Numbered from the stretch's first letter, positions 27,471-38,094 are shown. The stretch: DNA of 64,000 nucleotides from Trichomonas vaginalis G3 (GCF_026262505.1 NC_067205.1:7750001-7814000); one strand, 5' to 3'. Program-made: numbers and translations. Notes: generated by a model not told the origin, from the letters alone.

Positions 27471-27654
27471 TAAAAATAACGCTTACCATGTAAAACGGTT
27501 GTGAAAAAAAGAGGTGAAAAATTAGGTGAAAAAACAGGTGAGATCTCACCTCTTCACCTAAACATTATTTTTGCTGAAAAATGACCAAATTTCATGAATT
27601 TCCTCATATGCTTGCTTCCCTCGGAAAACCGAGAGAAGAGATTCCGTACGAAAA

Positions 27655-27790
27655 TCATGAAGAACAGCGAGTAAGTAAAAAAACGTAGTCGCCAAAACTC
27701 TATGAAAACAGTGAAGAACAGCGAGTACGTAAAAAAACGTAGTCGCCAAAACTCTATGAAAACAGTGAAGAACAGCGAGACCGTTTTTTT
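27655..27790 (+). repeat. Tandem 54-bp repeat
   Basis: The unit contains GAAGAACAGCGAGTA, AAAAACGTAGTCGCCAAAAC and TCTATGAAAACAGT; two full units and a partial third are seen. No gene is seen. It lies between the last palindromic module and the small membrane protein gene. Confidence 0.6.
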
Positions 27791-27902
27791 TCTGGGTCGC
27801 CTAAAACTCTATGAAAATCATGAAAAATAACAGAGTATTTTGACAACTTCAAACAAGTAGGGTAGATGACACTTTTTCTATTAAACCGTTTTGACATTTC
27901 TC

Positions 27903-28082
27903 ATGAGTGAGTATAGTTCTGCCGAACCATTGGAAGAGAAGAAGTACCCTTGCTGGCAAAAGACAAAAATAGTTGCCTTGGTTGTCATTGCAATTGTACT
28001 CGTAATTGAATTCATTGTACTTCTCTTCACGTACCTAAAACTCAAGGACGGCATATGCTTTAAGAAGCTACCATCTTACTAA
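27903..28082 (+). CDS. Small single-pass membrane protein (59 aa)
   Basis: The ATG at 27903 (MSEYSSAEPLEEKKYPC) is preferred to the upstream non-ATG frame. Residues about 22-45 are a strong hydrophobic segment (IVALVVIAIVLVIEFIVLLF), flanked by charged ends. It is a type II or III membrane topology candidate, possibly a virion membrane or viroporin-like protein. Function is not shown. Confidence 0.6.
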   Translation: MSEYSSAEPLEEKKYPCWQKTKIVALVVIAIVLVIEFIVLLFTYLKLKDGICFKKLPSY

Positions 28083-28101
28083 GACTAAACACTTAGATTT
28101 T

Positions 28102-28976
28102 TCAAGCTTGACTTTTTACAATTTGAACTTTGTTTGCGTAGATATGAATTCTGAAAGAAGTATGAGGGTCTTGTATGACTTTGTACTTCTCCCATAGTTC
28201 ATGTCTGTCAAACTTACCTGCCATGGACTCTTTCATAAGTTCCATGAAATCGTCTTCGGACAATCCGGGGAAAAGTATAATGTCAGTAAGTATTCTTTTA
28301 ACATCCTTACTTAAACTCTTTGCTGTCTGTACACAAATGACAACTGAGATGTTAAAGTGTCTGAGCTTCTTAAGAATTCGACACATGTCTTGTTCTCTGT
28401 TCTTTAACAAAGGATGAGAAGCAAAGTCATCTAAGATAAGAAGACATCTATGAGGGTAAGTCTTCCAATCGTAAGATTGCAATTTCTTCGAAATGTATTC
28501 TATCTCTTTCTGTTTGTTTCTGAAGTGTTTCTTCTCTAATATTCTCTGCATTTCCTCATTAGGGTCTTTAAACTTAGAATTTATATACTCATTTATAGCA
28601 TTATACTTCAAAACTCTTCTTTGGTACTTCTTTATCCAATCTAACAACTCAGAGTCTTTTATACATACTAACTTAGACTTCTTTATAATATCTTTGAACG
28701 AATTGACGGTTTGGTCAAATTGACCAGAAGTACTACAAATGACACTAACTCATAGAATGGGTTCTTCTCATCTAGTTCTTGTTGTTGTGCAGCCATTTTA
28801 AGATAAGTGAAAGTCTTACCCGACCCAGGTGGTGCAATTAGACCTGTTATACCATTCTGAGCAAATAAGAACTTGTCATGTATAGGCTTTATCTGAGCAT
28901 TTTCTAACTTCCTCTTGTTCTTGTTTAAAACATTCTCAAATTTTTTGTCAATGTCAGCAAACTTTTTTTCTAACAT
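28102..28976 (-). pseudogene. A32/FtsK-type DNA-packaging ATPase, one frameshift
   Basis: Walker A is APPGSGKT (about residues 48-55 from the ATG at 28976). Walker B is LLILDDFAS in the second part, followed by the sensor-like VVICVQTAKS. This layout matches the packaging ATPases of Mavericks, virophages and other double-jelly-roll viruses, which translocate the genome into capsids. A shift near 28735 separates the N-terminal 80 or so residues from the rest. It shares a 37-bp AT-rich divergent promoter region with the gene at 29014. Confidence 0.85.
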
Positions 28977-29013
28977 ATTTTTAGAAAAATTAAAAATTTT
29001 TATCTTTTAGAAA

Positions 29014-29463
29014 ATGTCTAGCGATTTTGCTATCTATATTCGAGACAAGCTTTTCGACAGCAAAACATCTGTCGACCATAAAATCTTACATAGTGTAAAC
29101 AAGAAAGGGGAATTTGTTCTAAAGTTCTGTTTCTGGGAATATGACAAGAACCATAAAACATTAAGCAGAGCAGTCTTAAAATTTGTCAATGACAGACTTG
29201 TTGACAGAGATGACACCGATTGGAAAGATGAAGTCCAACAAAAGTTCTTAGAATGCAAAGAAGACACATGCGCTGTTCTTGAAGATGAAATAGAAAACAG
29301 AATAGATGAGCTATTAAAGGACAAAGAACTTTTACATAAATATGGTTCGGAGAAATTTGACATAACTCCACCAGAAAAGAAGAAGAAGAAAGAAAGAAAA
29401 GAAAGTAGAAGAAGAGAAGAAAGAACCTGAACCAGAGCCAGAGAAAAAGAAATTTGACATGTA
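29014..29463 (+). pseudogene. Charged hypothetical protein with late frameshift (about 150 aa)
   Basis: Residues 1-120 are open: MSSDFAIYIRDKLFDSKTSV at the start, then helical acidic blocks. The Lys/Glu tail shifts frame near 29400; in the other frame it would end with EPEPEPEKKKFDM at 29463. As it stands it ends at 29430. It is divergent from the packaging ATPase. Function is unknown. Confidence 0.5.
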
Positions 29464-29480
29464 AAAATAAAATTTTATTT

Positions 29481-29868
29481 TTAGAACATTTCTGGGTCAA
29501 TGTCAATGTTCTCTTCCTCTTTAGGAGCAAACACTGGCTTAGACTCTAAAATCTTTTTACCCAATTTACCTTGAACTTCAACTATCTTAGACTCATAATA
29601 TTCATAGTCGTCTGCTTTCTTTGGTTCATAAGGTATAACAAGTTTGTATGCTTTGCCTTCTTTAAGGTTTGAAAATTCTGTCAAAACTTTCTTTGACTGC
29701 TAACAAACCTTCTATGTCTAAGTCTTCAAATTTCGCACCATTTTTAGTCACAATAGCAAACTTAACTGGTTCGATGTTCCAAACTTTGCTGAATGAAGAC
29801 TTTTCAAAATGGTAGAAGTAAACATTCAAATATGTGAATGGGTCTAGTTCTTCTTTAAGTCCTGACAT
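29481..29868 (-). pseudogene. Hypothetical protein, one frameshift (about 128 aa)
   Basis: The N-terminal 60 or so residues (MSGLKEELDPFTYLNVYFYH) and the C-terminal part (FSNLKEGKAYKLVIPYEPKK and an acidic end) lie in neighbouring frames that overlap at 29662-29684. It is a beta-rich looking protein placed directly downstream of the helicase, where small single-strand-binding proteins often occur. That role is only a guess. Confidence 0.5.
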
Positions 29869-29936
29869 GTACTTGTTTACTGAGATGAAATTTTGCCATC
29901 TTTTCTATCGGATAAAAAAAATATTTTTTTTAAAAT

Positions 29937-31160
29937 TTACTCATAAAAATTTTTCTTTGTATATACACCATTCTGTACGTCTAAAAGACTTTTGACATTT
30001 GCCAAGAATGTTCGTTTAGACGCTGTCATATAACCATATTCTTGACAATATTGTTTATACGAATCGTACAATGACCTTTCATCTAAACACTCAAAGTCAG
30101 TTTCATCTATGAACAGTTCATATACACTCTTGTTTGCTTCTAACAATGTTTGTCTCTCTTCGGTATGTGGAATTTGTCTTGGATTGAACTTTGAAATATC
30201 TAATGTCATAAAATATGAGAACAAGTGGTTGTAAAAGTCAGATGTCAAAGTTTCTGCTAAGTCGTCAAAATATTCTGTATCTTGCATATGAGCTTCTGAC
30301 GTTCTGACAACTACATATCTTCTGTCAGAACTTTCTAACTTCATCGGAACAGAATTGTTTGAAACCATAATGAAGTTTGCAACATTTTCACAAACTCTTT
30401 GGTCTTTATATTTTCTTTCAACAACTCCAACTTTGTCTGTTATAAGACTCTTCAAAGCATCTGAGTTCAAAACTTTTGTTGTATCTATACTTTGAAGTTC
30501 GTTACATACTATAAGTTTCATATTCTCTATTGAGGAGTTAAACTTGCCACAGATGTTTTCTAAGTTTGTCATATTCGGGTTCGAATAGCCTTCTAACAGT
30601 TTGCATAAGATATCTGTAAAGAATGTGTTCTTACCTGTTCCTTGTTTTCCAATTATAATGAGAGCAGTTTCATTTTTAGCACTTGGATGTTGTAAGATGT
30701 TTGCAAACCAACATAAGATATACTCATAGACTCTTTCGTTTCCATTGCATATAATTTCTTTGACATGGTCTAGCCAAGCTTCTATAATATTTTCTTTCCA
30801 TTCTACTTGTTCATATTTATATCCAGTGAAGATAGAATAGAAGTTTGGAGAAGGTGTATAAAACTTTATACCACGAACTGAAAAATCTTCTAACTTTGAC
30901 AATAAGATATCCCAAGCATCTAACATCTTCATGCCAACTTGTACAACTTTTATTTTCTTAAGTTTCTGTCTACATTCTTGTTCTGAAACTATTGTCGCTT
31001 TAGGTTTGTTAAAGACTACATCCCATTCTTTCATAACATAACATTCTGGGGCAGAGTCGACATAAATGACTAAACGTTTCAAATTCTCGACTGCTTTGTT
31101 ATAGTCTCGAAATGGACACATATTTCTGAATGCTTGGAAGTCATAAAAAATCTGAAACAT
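29937..31160 (-). CDS. D5-like superfamily 3 helicase (407 aa)
   Basis: Walker A is GKQGTGKN (171-178), the Walker B region is LIVCNEL (216-222), the motif C/sensor is FIMVSNNS (263-270), and SSDRRYVV (277-284) follows. Together these mark SF3 ATPases of the D5/DUF5906 primase-helicase group. The N-terminal 100 residues are short for a primase domain and show no clear one. The frame is open, so this is the best preserved enzyme of the copy. It probably unwinds the genome during replication. SF3 helicases of this type are usual in virophages and Polinton-like viruses. Confidence 0.9.
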   Translation of the reverse strand: MFQIFYDFQAFRNMCPFRDYNKAVENLKRLVIYVDSAPECYVMKEWDVVFNKPKATIVSEQECRQKLKKIKVVQVGMKMLDAWDILLSKLEDFSVRGIKFYTPSPNFYSIFTGYKYEQVEWKENIIEAWLDHVKEIICNGNERVYEYILCWFANILQHPSAKNETALIIIGKQGTGKNTFFTDILCKLLEGYSNPNMTNLENICGKFNSSIENMKLIVCNELQSIDTTKVLNSDALKSLITDKVGVVERKYKDQRVCENVANFIMVSNNSVPMKLESSDRRYVVVRTSEAHMQDTEYFDDLAETLTSDFYNHLFSYFMTLDISKFNPRQIPHTEERQTLLEANKSVYELFIDETDFECLDERSLYDSYKQYCQEYGYMTASKRTFLANVKSLLDVQNGVYTKKNFYE

Positions 31161-31205
31161 CTATTCTGTACATTTTTATAAAAATAAAAAAAAATATTTT
31201 TTTTA

Positions 31206-31882
31206 TTCTTGACTTTGTTGTTGCATTTGTTGCATTTGTTGTTCTGAGCTATTTGTTGTTGAAGTTGTTCTTGTAATACAAACTTTCACCAGTTGCATCT
31301 TTCCAATTCGAAACTTTCTGCCGTCATTGACAAATACATAGGACATAAAAGTTTTACAGGAACAAAGTTTGCGTCAACTAATGTCAACGTTATACTTGCA
31401 AAGTGTTTGAGTTCACTAAGGTTGAAAATTCTGCATTCGAATGAACAATAGGCAAACCCAGCAGAGAAAGTATTGTTTATACGCATAAGCATCTTTTGGT
31501 CATAATAGTTTCTGTCGACATTCGAATAACACTTTGAACCTAAGTTTGAAACAATATATAAGATTGGTGTGCTTAATGTCAATGGAATAGACATTCCTTG
31601 TATGACACCTTTTCCTGTTATAGGAAACTGTTGGTAGTAAAAACCAGAAATAAGTTTTGTATTATAGCTCATATCGTTTATAGTAAACTCAGTCGGACAT
31701 CCAAACATAATGAAACCTGCTCTAGTTGCAGCACATGTTACACCCGTACTTAAAGTATTAAATAAGTCAACAAAACCTGTTGGTGGTATATCTGAGTAAG
31801 TATCTTCAAAGGAGTATTTTTTACCATTCACAACAATAAAGTCTTCTGGTGTCAAAAGAGCAAAACAGGCTTTAGTCGTCAT
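31206..31882 (-). pseudogene. Capsid-associated beta-rich protein, penton candidate
   Basis: An open frame of 198 residues from the ATG at 31882 is beta-rich (TEFTINDMSYNTKLISGFYY, IPLTLSTPILYIVSNLG). The last part (FELER, then a Gln-rich tail) appears to continue to about 31206 after one or two shifts. It is encoded next to the capsid-like genes. A single-jelly-roll penton is a reasonable guess, because pentons usually lie beside the major capsid gene. I see no diagnostic motif. Confidence 0.45.
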
Positions 31883-31998
31883 TTGTTTAAAGTTAGTTTA
31901 CAATATCGTCCTTGAGGACTTTGTAAGTTTGTTGTTATAGAATTATTGACTCAGGGTTTTTAGTCGTAATAGTATAAACCATTATATCTTCTGCCATT
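31879..31998 (-). pseudogene. Tiny gene, frameshifted (about 40 aa)
   Basis: It begins MAEDIMVYTITTKNPESI and continues after one base to a TGA that overlaps the ATG of the next gene (ATGA). The overlap suggests a translated upstream partner. Unknown. Confidence 0.35.
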
Positions 31999-32001
31999 TA
32001 C

Positions 32002-32581
32002 TTAGCAAATAAACTTTAATGAAATGTTGTGGTCGTCAAATATTTTTATGACGTCTGGGAAACTATACTTTAAGTTCAACGTTTCACCTCCTTTCATAAC
32101 GTATATCTTGTCAATGACATTATATGAAACACCACAAGCAACTAAATGTCGGGTTCTATTTCTTGATGTTTTATATCGTGCCTCTGTCAAAAGTTTCAAT
32201 AGTTCTTTCAAGACTTCATGAGGTCAATGACATATGAGTCACTTTTACAGGGTTGTGTTCGACCAAGTTTAACAATTATACCTAAAGCTTGACAAAATCT
32301 TCTCCTGAGTTGAAGTTTGTCTTTCAGTTGTTGGTAGTCGTTTCGAATATCTGCAACAGAACTTAAGTCTCTGCTAACTTCAGGATATGTTGGTTGTTCT
32401 TTTACAGGAACAATTGTTATACCATCTTCGTCTTCGTATGGTTTCCCCACTTCAACATCTCTGTCTTTGACATTGACAACAACACTTTGACTGTTTGTTT
32501 GAGTTGGTGAATTTAACTTCACATCTGCCACCGCCATTAAACCTTTTGAAACACTCACGCTTCTATTTTTCGGAAATGACA
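32002..32581 (-). pseudogene. Hypothetical protein, one frameshift (about 192 aa)
   Basis: The ATG at 32581 (MSFPKNRSVSVSKG) follows TTTTTATTCTAAGTAAA. The first 120 residues are charged, with a helical end (DKLQLRRRFCQALGII). After a shift near 32212 the frame continues with RTRHLVACGVSYNVIDKIYV and ends FDDHNISLKFIC. Not recognised. It shares an 18-bp divergent promoter gap with 32601-32888. Confidence 0.5.
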
Positions 32582-32600
32582 TTTTACTTAGAATAAAAAG
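32582..32600. promoter_or_regulatory. Compact divergent promoter, TTCTA-type
   Basis: The 19-bp gap between two divergent ATGs reads TTTACTTAGAATAAAAAG. On the minus strand it fits the TTTTTATTCTA-nn-TAAA pattern seen before 16950. Similar stretches before 120-residue, 80-residue and 286-residue genes suggest a late promoter comparable in style to the AT-rich TCTA motif of virophages and their giant-virus hosts. Confidence 0.45.
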
Positions 32601-32888
32601 ATGGACGTATTCGAGTATCTCTTCGAATTGAAGCAGAACAAAGTTTACACACACAAACAATACAAATACATTGACAGAATAGTTCTTTATACAAACAATG
32701 GTAAATGTTATAGAATAGCAGTCTTTGCTGAACCTAAATATTTTCATAAAGCAAAGAAAGTTGGTATAACTGAAATGGTGAAAGTTCTTGACGTTGACAA
32801 AAATATAACAACAAAACTTACAGATATTTCTAAAGGTAAGTTTATCTTACAATATTATGTCAAAAACTGGCGTACTGTCAATATTTGA
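32601..32888 (+). CDS. Hypothetical protein (95 aa)
   Basis: It begins MDVFEYLFELKQNKVYTHKQ and has an alternating beta-like pattern (DRIVLYTNNGKCYRIAVFAE). It is the only plus-strand gene in the capsid block and is convergent with the capsid-like gene, whose stop lies 27 bp away. Not recognised. It may be an early regulator. Confidence 0.5.
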   Translation: MDVFEYLFELKQNKVYTHKQYKYIDRIVLYTNNGKCYRIAVFAEPKYFHKAKKVGITEMVKVLDVDKNITTKLTDISKGKFILQYYVKNWRTVNI

Positions 32889-32914
32889 CGGAGAGAAGTC
32901 AGTTCAAGAACAAC

Positions 32915-34521
32915 TTACTGACCTGCTGCCAAAATCTGCTCGATGGAAGCTGTCGTTATGCCAATCTGAGGAGCCCAGCAGGTTTCATCGAACGAATCTT
33001 CAAAAGAGCATCTTCCGTGAAAAGTGCTATTGGGTTTTGTAAACTTCTTTGCTCTCAGTTCATCTGGACCGTCTCTGTCACCAGTATATTGTATTTGTAC
33101 AGTACCAACAGTTGAAATACCACCCATAAAGTCTTCTGAGTCAGCAAATGGAATGCCAAGCCAAAAGTTTGAACGGTCTCCATTTGTATATTGAGTTTTT
33201 TGACCTCCTGTATGAGTCCATACTTTCACATATGGCATAATAGAACTTTGCATTTCAGGGTTAATGGTTGTTGTGAAGTTGTTGTTAAAGTTCATAGCAT
33301 CTAATGTCAAGTTGTATGACCTCATATCCTCAACTGTAGAATATTCTTCTCTTGGATAATATTTGCCATCTATGTTTATATGATATTTAATACCGGGGTT
33401 GTAGAAACAAGAATAGTCATTTATAGTTCGTCTGAACAGTACAACATAGTATCTGCATGTTTCATTGCAGTTGTTAAAGCAATATCTGTTCTTGCACCTG
33501 GGTCAGCACTTTGGTTTCCAACTTCACCTGCAAAGTCTTTGACAGATATTTGGTGTATAGGGAACATAAGTGGAACTGCAATATATTTGGCAGCTAAAGC
33601 ATTTGAAATATCTGGGTCCAACATATAGACTGCAAGTCTGCTTTCTATTCTCTTGCATTCAAATTTTTCGCATGTGAACTTAACTGGGTCCCAAGCAGTT
33701 CCAGCAGCATTGAAATAATAGTTTACTTCATTGTTGAAGTTTGAGAAACCAAAGTCTAAGTCAACTTTGTCTTTGCAAAATTCGGCGAATGACGTTTGAT
33801 TTGTTCCCTTTACGTCTGTAATGCTGAATGGGTCTTGTGTTGGTGCAATGACTAAGTTATTTTTGCTTGGAGTAAGTTCGATAGAAATTTTTCCTGCCCA
33901 GTTTGGGAAGTATCTTAAAAACCTGAAGGTGAGGAAAGATGACAAAGGAACTCTAAGTTTCAGTTTTAATTTGGTTACTGCTGCTGCAGTTTGTCCAGAA
34001 AGGTCAACATAAACTCCTGGAACGGTAGGGTCAAGTCTTCTTATTTTCTCAATGGTGGCATACTGGTCTGTTTGTTCTCTAGCTTGTGGTTGTACTGAGT
34101 TTCTCAAAGCGAACCATTCATAGTTTGCCCATGTTACTGTTTGAACTAAGTCAGAGTTAGAATATATCTTATATCCCATGAAAACTTCTGGAGCATATTG
34201 GTATCCGATATAGAAAATACCATTGCAACCTTTCTTACCTCTCAAGTCAACAGAAGGTTTTATTTCAATGTCTTGTTCCACGTATAAGAATGAGTTGTCA
34301 ATAGAAATTATATGAAACCTGTCGCAAGCAATATCTACTGTTGTTGAAGAACCTTCTCCAAACTCACCTACGTTTCCATAAGAAACAGCAGTTGTATATT
34401 CGTAAGTTCCAGGAACTATTTCTGACCTTCTAATGGCATTGTCGCATTCGTTATACCATTCGGAAACATTTCCGTTCATGGCATCCAAAACTGTTGGCGT
34501 TATATTCTGAGCGGCGTACAT
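32915..34521 (-). pseudogene. Double-jelly-roll major capsid protein candidate, one frameshift
   Basis: Open from the ATG at 34521 for 366 residues; after a shift near 33425 the frame continues to 32915, giving about 530 codons, a usual size for this class. Typical features are the strand-rich RVPLSSFLTFRFLRYFPNW followed by GKISIELTP, matching the conserved PLS-x-F...LPN...IEL region between the two jelly rolls, and many Asn/Gly/aromatic loops. Two such rolls would pack as pseudo-hexameric capsomers. The assignment rests on pattern, size and neighbouring ATPase, not on a search. Confidence 0.7.
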
Positions 34522-34553
34522 TTCATATGGGTAAAAATATAGAATAGTTGGAT

Positions 34554-36168
34554 TTATGTGTCATAATAGAACCCACTCGTACCAAGCTTTACTTTCTTCC
34601 TGACTGAGTTTTTAACTCTTCTTTTTCCTTCATTGCCACTACTTTCACTAGATGAAGTTACTTCTTCACTACTTTCACTTTGTTCTACTCTTCTCTTCTT
34701 CTTTGGTGTCGCTTTTGGTAACTTGCCCTCTGCTTCAAGTTGTTGCATCTTTGCCTCATGTTCACCCAGTATGTTGTAAATTTCCCATGTCCTTTTTGCC
34801 TTTGGGCTCTGGTCGCCCATCTCAGGTAACCTATATCCTAGAAAGATTTTGTCATAGTTTGTATTTGAGTCTTCGCGTATTGTTTGCATGACTCTTTCCT
34901 GAGTTTCCGGTTCAAGCTCTTCAAATATAGCTTGTCCATATGGAATAAGCTCGTTTCCAAATATATGTTTTTGTAGCCATTCTGGTTTTCTTTCCATGTT
35001 ACCAATAATATCTTTTGTGAATGGGAAAGCTTTTACCCAATGTTTCAGTCTTGCGTCATTTATTTCTGTAGTTGGTTTTATTTTGTCAAGGAACATGTTT
35101 TTCAATACTAACATTTCATTTGGTACTGTCCATTTGAGTTTTCTTAAATATTCATCCCTTCTCAGTTCATTGTCTGCAAAGTAAGTTTTTATGACATTTT
35201 GTAAACTTTCGTTTGCAAGGTCATGTACAATAGGTTCTCTTCCTTCTATCTCCCTAACTTTCTTTCTAAACTCTTCACCAAATATACCATCTCTATGGTT
35301 CTGTGTAGTTCTTTGAGATAAATGTTCTAGAACGTCAGGTGTTATATTTCCATCAGCCATGTTCATTTCATACTGGTCCAAAATATCTGCATGTTTCATA
35401 TCTTTCAATGGCATTAAAGCCGCGCTGAAAATACCAGCTATATCTGGTTCACCATTCACTTCCATTGCGTCTACAACTTCTTGGAATTGTGGTTGTAAGT
35501 TTATGAACCACCTATCCGGATTAGCTTTATGACCCCATCTCATTGTAGTTCCATAGTCTGCAGAAACAAAAGTAGGTTTGTTTCCATATTGGTTAGGTTC
35601 TGAATGAACTTTAAACAATGTTTCATTTCTATATGTTTTGGTGAAATTTAACCTTTTATTTTCACCGAGTTCAGCCAAAGATTGAACGTTATATGGTCGT
35701 AAGTAAAAAGGATTGTTGTATTTGCGTACACTTCTTTCAGTTCTTCCATTCTATGCTGAATATTTTCATCTGATGTTGGAGTCTTTTGTATGTCGGCGAA
35801 CATTTTTCGATATTCTTCTACTATGTCAGCTGAATTTTTCTTAGACTCTTGGAAAGATTCCATATTCTCCGCATACTCTTGTTGAGGGTCAAGATTTTTC
35901 GGCTGTTCCAAATCTTCATCTAGTTCTGTGAAGTTAGTTTCCAAAGGAGGGATTTGTTTTCGTTTCCTTCAGGCTCTTCTAGCTGTTGTTGCTGAACTAT
36001 TTCTTCCATGTCTGGTTGTATCTGAACTTCTTCCTGTGGAGTTTCTTGTACCTCATCTGCTGGCATTTCATATATTCCGAGACCGTTTTTAACAAGTTCC
36101 CTATTTAAGCCATCCGCATTCATAACCCTTTCTTCTTTCGTTCCGTCTCTATTTTTTACGCGTTTCAT
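34554..36168 (-). pseudogene. Large structural-like protein, two frameshifts (about 537 aa)
   Basis: The ATG at 36168 (MKRVKNRDGTKEERVM) starts a Glu/Gln-rich segment. The frame shifts near 35945, continues through an acidic helical region (EYAENMESFQESKKNSADIV), and shifts again near 35720 into 374 open residues containing MRWGHKANPDRWFINLQPQF and a basic, Ser-rich tail (KKKRRVEQSESSEEVTSSSE). The basic tail suggests DNA contact or nuclear targeting. No family is recognised. It is encoded between capsid and coiled-coil genes. Confidence 0.55.
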
Positions 36169-36184
36169 GAAGATAGTTGAATTA

Positions 36185-37885
36185 TCATTTATCTCTGACC
36201 AAATATCTCGGAGTAAATTCATCCATGTCATTTGGATGATATGCTATTAAATCATATCCCTTAGCGAGCTTGTATTTTCCAGGTTTGAAATTATATCCCA
36301 TTTGGTGCTGAACCATAAAGCTAAATAGGTTCGGGTCAGTATTTCCTTCCTTGAACTTTCTAATAGCTTCTTTATATCTGTCACTAAAGTCAAGAGTATC
36401 TGGGTAACCATAATTTTCCTTAAGCATTTTTAAGAATTCTTGGTTTCCTTGTTCTCTACTTCTTTTATGTCCTTGCTCTGTTTGTGGTTGTGGTGCTGGA
36501 TTTTGAACTGTTGGTTGTGGTGCTGGATTTTGAACTGTTGGTTGTGGTGCAGTGTTTTGAACTGTTGGTTGTGGTGCAGTGTTTTGAACTGTTGGTTGTT
36601 GTGTTGGTTGTTGTGTTGGTTTTGGTGCATGCCTGTGTCTGTGTCCATGTGACGATGTAAATGTTTTAGGTAGTCCTGGTGCAGGTGCTTCTCTTGGAGG
36701 GTTTGGTGGTATATAAGTTCCACCAGCTGGCACATATGTTCCATCTGCAGCATAATGTCCTACCTGACTTTTCGTTTTTAAGAAAGCATTTACTAGGTCT
36801 GTTTTAGTCTGTTGTAACTCTTTTTCTTGACTTTCCACAACAGTTGCTCTAACGGCGTCATAGGCACTTTGAACTGCCTGTCTCGTTGCTGCATCTGTTA
36901 TTTTCGTCATATTTTGTGCTACTTCTCTTAACTCTTTGTCGAAACCTTCAGACTTCAGTTTCTTTCCAGATGAGAAGTCGTTCACTAGTTTCACCTTACT
37001 ATGAAGAGCTTCGAAGGCGTTCTTAAAGTCAGCATTCATTAAAGCTTCATTTGAACTGTCTTCATCCGCTTGTATTTTTGTCCTTATTGACCCTATAAGT
37101 TGGGCTGCTTTGGCGTTGGCTTGGGCATCTAACCAGTCATTATTAGCTTTTATATATTCTGCGCTTTTCATTGCCTTTTGCATGGCTGCGTCGTTATTTT
37201 TACTTTCTTGTGCTAAGTTTTCATACTGTACGGTTTGGTTTTGCAACTGTAAAAGTTTTTCTGCCTTTATATTTGCTTCAACTTCTTTTTTATACTCATC
37301 GCTATCCATATATGTCTTCAGGGCTTTTTGTTTTATCTCTTCATCTTTCAGTACTTTATATTGAGTAGTATGGTTTTTCAAATTTATAACATCTTGTTCC
37401 ATTTTTGCTACTTCTGCTGCTTTTTCTGACACTTTTTTCGCATATTCCTCTGTACTTAGTTCTTTCAGTTGTTCTTCTTTCTTCTTTTTCTCTACGTTTA
37501 ACTCATTGAGTTTCTTTGTGTGTCTGTCATATTCTAGTTTCTTTTCGTTTTCACTTATTTGTTTCTGTATGTCTATGTTTGACTTTTTGACATCTGTTAT
37601 TTGATTTTTGAGTGAACTCAAATTCATTTGACTTTGAGGGTTATAAGCTGTTCCGTCTGCAGCTCCACCATAGCCTGCCATTTTCGCTAAAAGTGCCGCT
37701 CTTAAACCTCCACTCTGTGCACCAATAACTCGGTTTAAAAGCATAGGGTTGCTTGACATTTGTTGCAACATAGTGGGGTCATTCATCATTTGTTGTTGCA
37801 ACTGTTGTTGTGGTGTCAGTTTTACTATTGGATGTTTCAATGCTCCCTTCCTCTTACGTATATTCTTACGTAGCTTACGTGGCAT
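36185..37885 (-). CDS. Coiled-coil core or scaffold-like protein (566 aa)
   Basis: The ATG at 37885 gives MPRKLRKNIRKRKGALKHP, a protamine-like basic start; the longer frame upstream is unlikely because TTCACTTAAA directly precedes this ATG. Residues about 95-370 are long Lys/Glu/Gln-rich coiled coil. Residues about 410-470 hold four repeats of the type QPTVQNTAPQ or QPTVQNPAPQ. The C-terminus is compact. The frame is fully open. A genome-binding core or scaffold role is inferred from the basic start and coiled coil. Confidence 0.6.
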   Translation of the reverse strand: MPRKLRKNIRKRKGALKHPIVKLTPQQQLQQQMMNDPTMLQQMSSNPMLLNRVIGAQSGGLRAALLAKMAGYGGAADGTAYNPQSQMNLSSLKNQITDVKKSNIDIQKQISENEKKLEYDRHTKKLNELNVEKKKKEEQLKELSTEEYAKKVSEKAAEVAKMEQDVINLKNHTTQYKVLKDEEIKQKALKTYMDSDEYKKEVEANIKAEKLLQLQNQTVQYENLAQESKNNDAAMQKAMKSAEYIKANNDWLDAQANAKAAQLIGSIRTKIQADEDSSNEALMNADFKNAFEALHSKVKLVNDFSSGKKLKSEGFDKELREVAQNMTKITDAATRQAVQSAYDAVRATVVESQEKELQQTKTDLVNAFLKTKSQVGHYAADGTYVPAGGTYIPPNPPREAPAPGLPKTFTSSHGHRHRHAPKPTQQPTQQPTVQNTAPQPTVQNTAPQPTVQNPAPQPTVQNPAPQPQTEQGHKRSREQGNQEFLKMLKENYGYPDTLDFSDRYKEAIRKFKEGNTDPNLFSFMVQHQMGYNFKPGKYKLAKGYDLIAYHPNDMDEFTPRYLVRDK

Positions 37886-38094
37886 TTTAAGTGAAGTAAA
37901 AAACAGTTTTTGACAGATGTTTATATGACACTTTTTGTTCAGCACAAAAAACTACTCGGTCAAAGTGTTGTCAGTTTTGTAAAATAACCGTCCTATCTCA
38001 TTATATAAGGGGGAAAGGCTTCTCAAAGTATACTTCCTTGGAACGCCCGTAACTTTTCCTGTAGCGACGATAGACCCTTACTTGTCCGGACAAA
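37886..38094. other. Right subterminal region of copy B
   Basis: No gene. It contains TTCACTTAAA before the coiled-coil ATG, a possible host-style TCA initiator, and AT-poor sequence (CTTGTCCGGACAAAG palindrome near 38081-38095) next to the terminal repeat. Confidence 0.5.

Noticed and set aside
28175-28723. Plus-strand ORFs opposite the packaging ATPase
   Set aside because: Antisense shadows; the minus strand carries Walker A and B motifs.
36440-37368. Cys/Trp/Leu-rich plus-strand ORFs opposite the coiled-coil gene
   Set aside because: Antisense of Gln/Asn/Pro repeats and coiled coil; composition artefacts.
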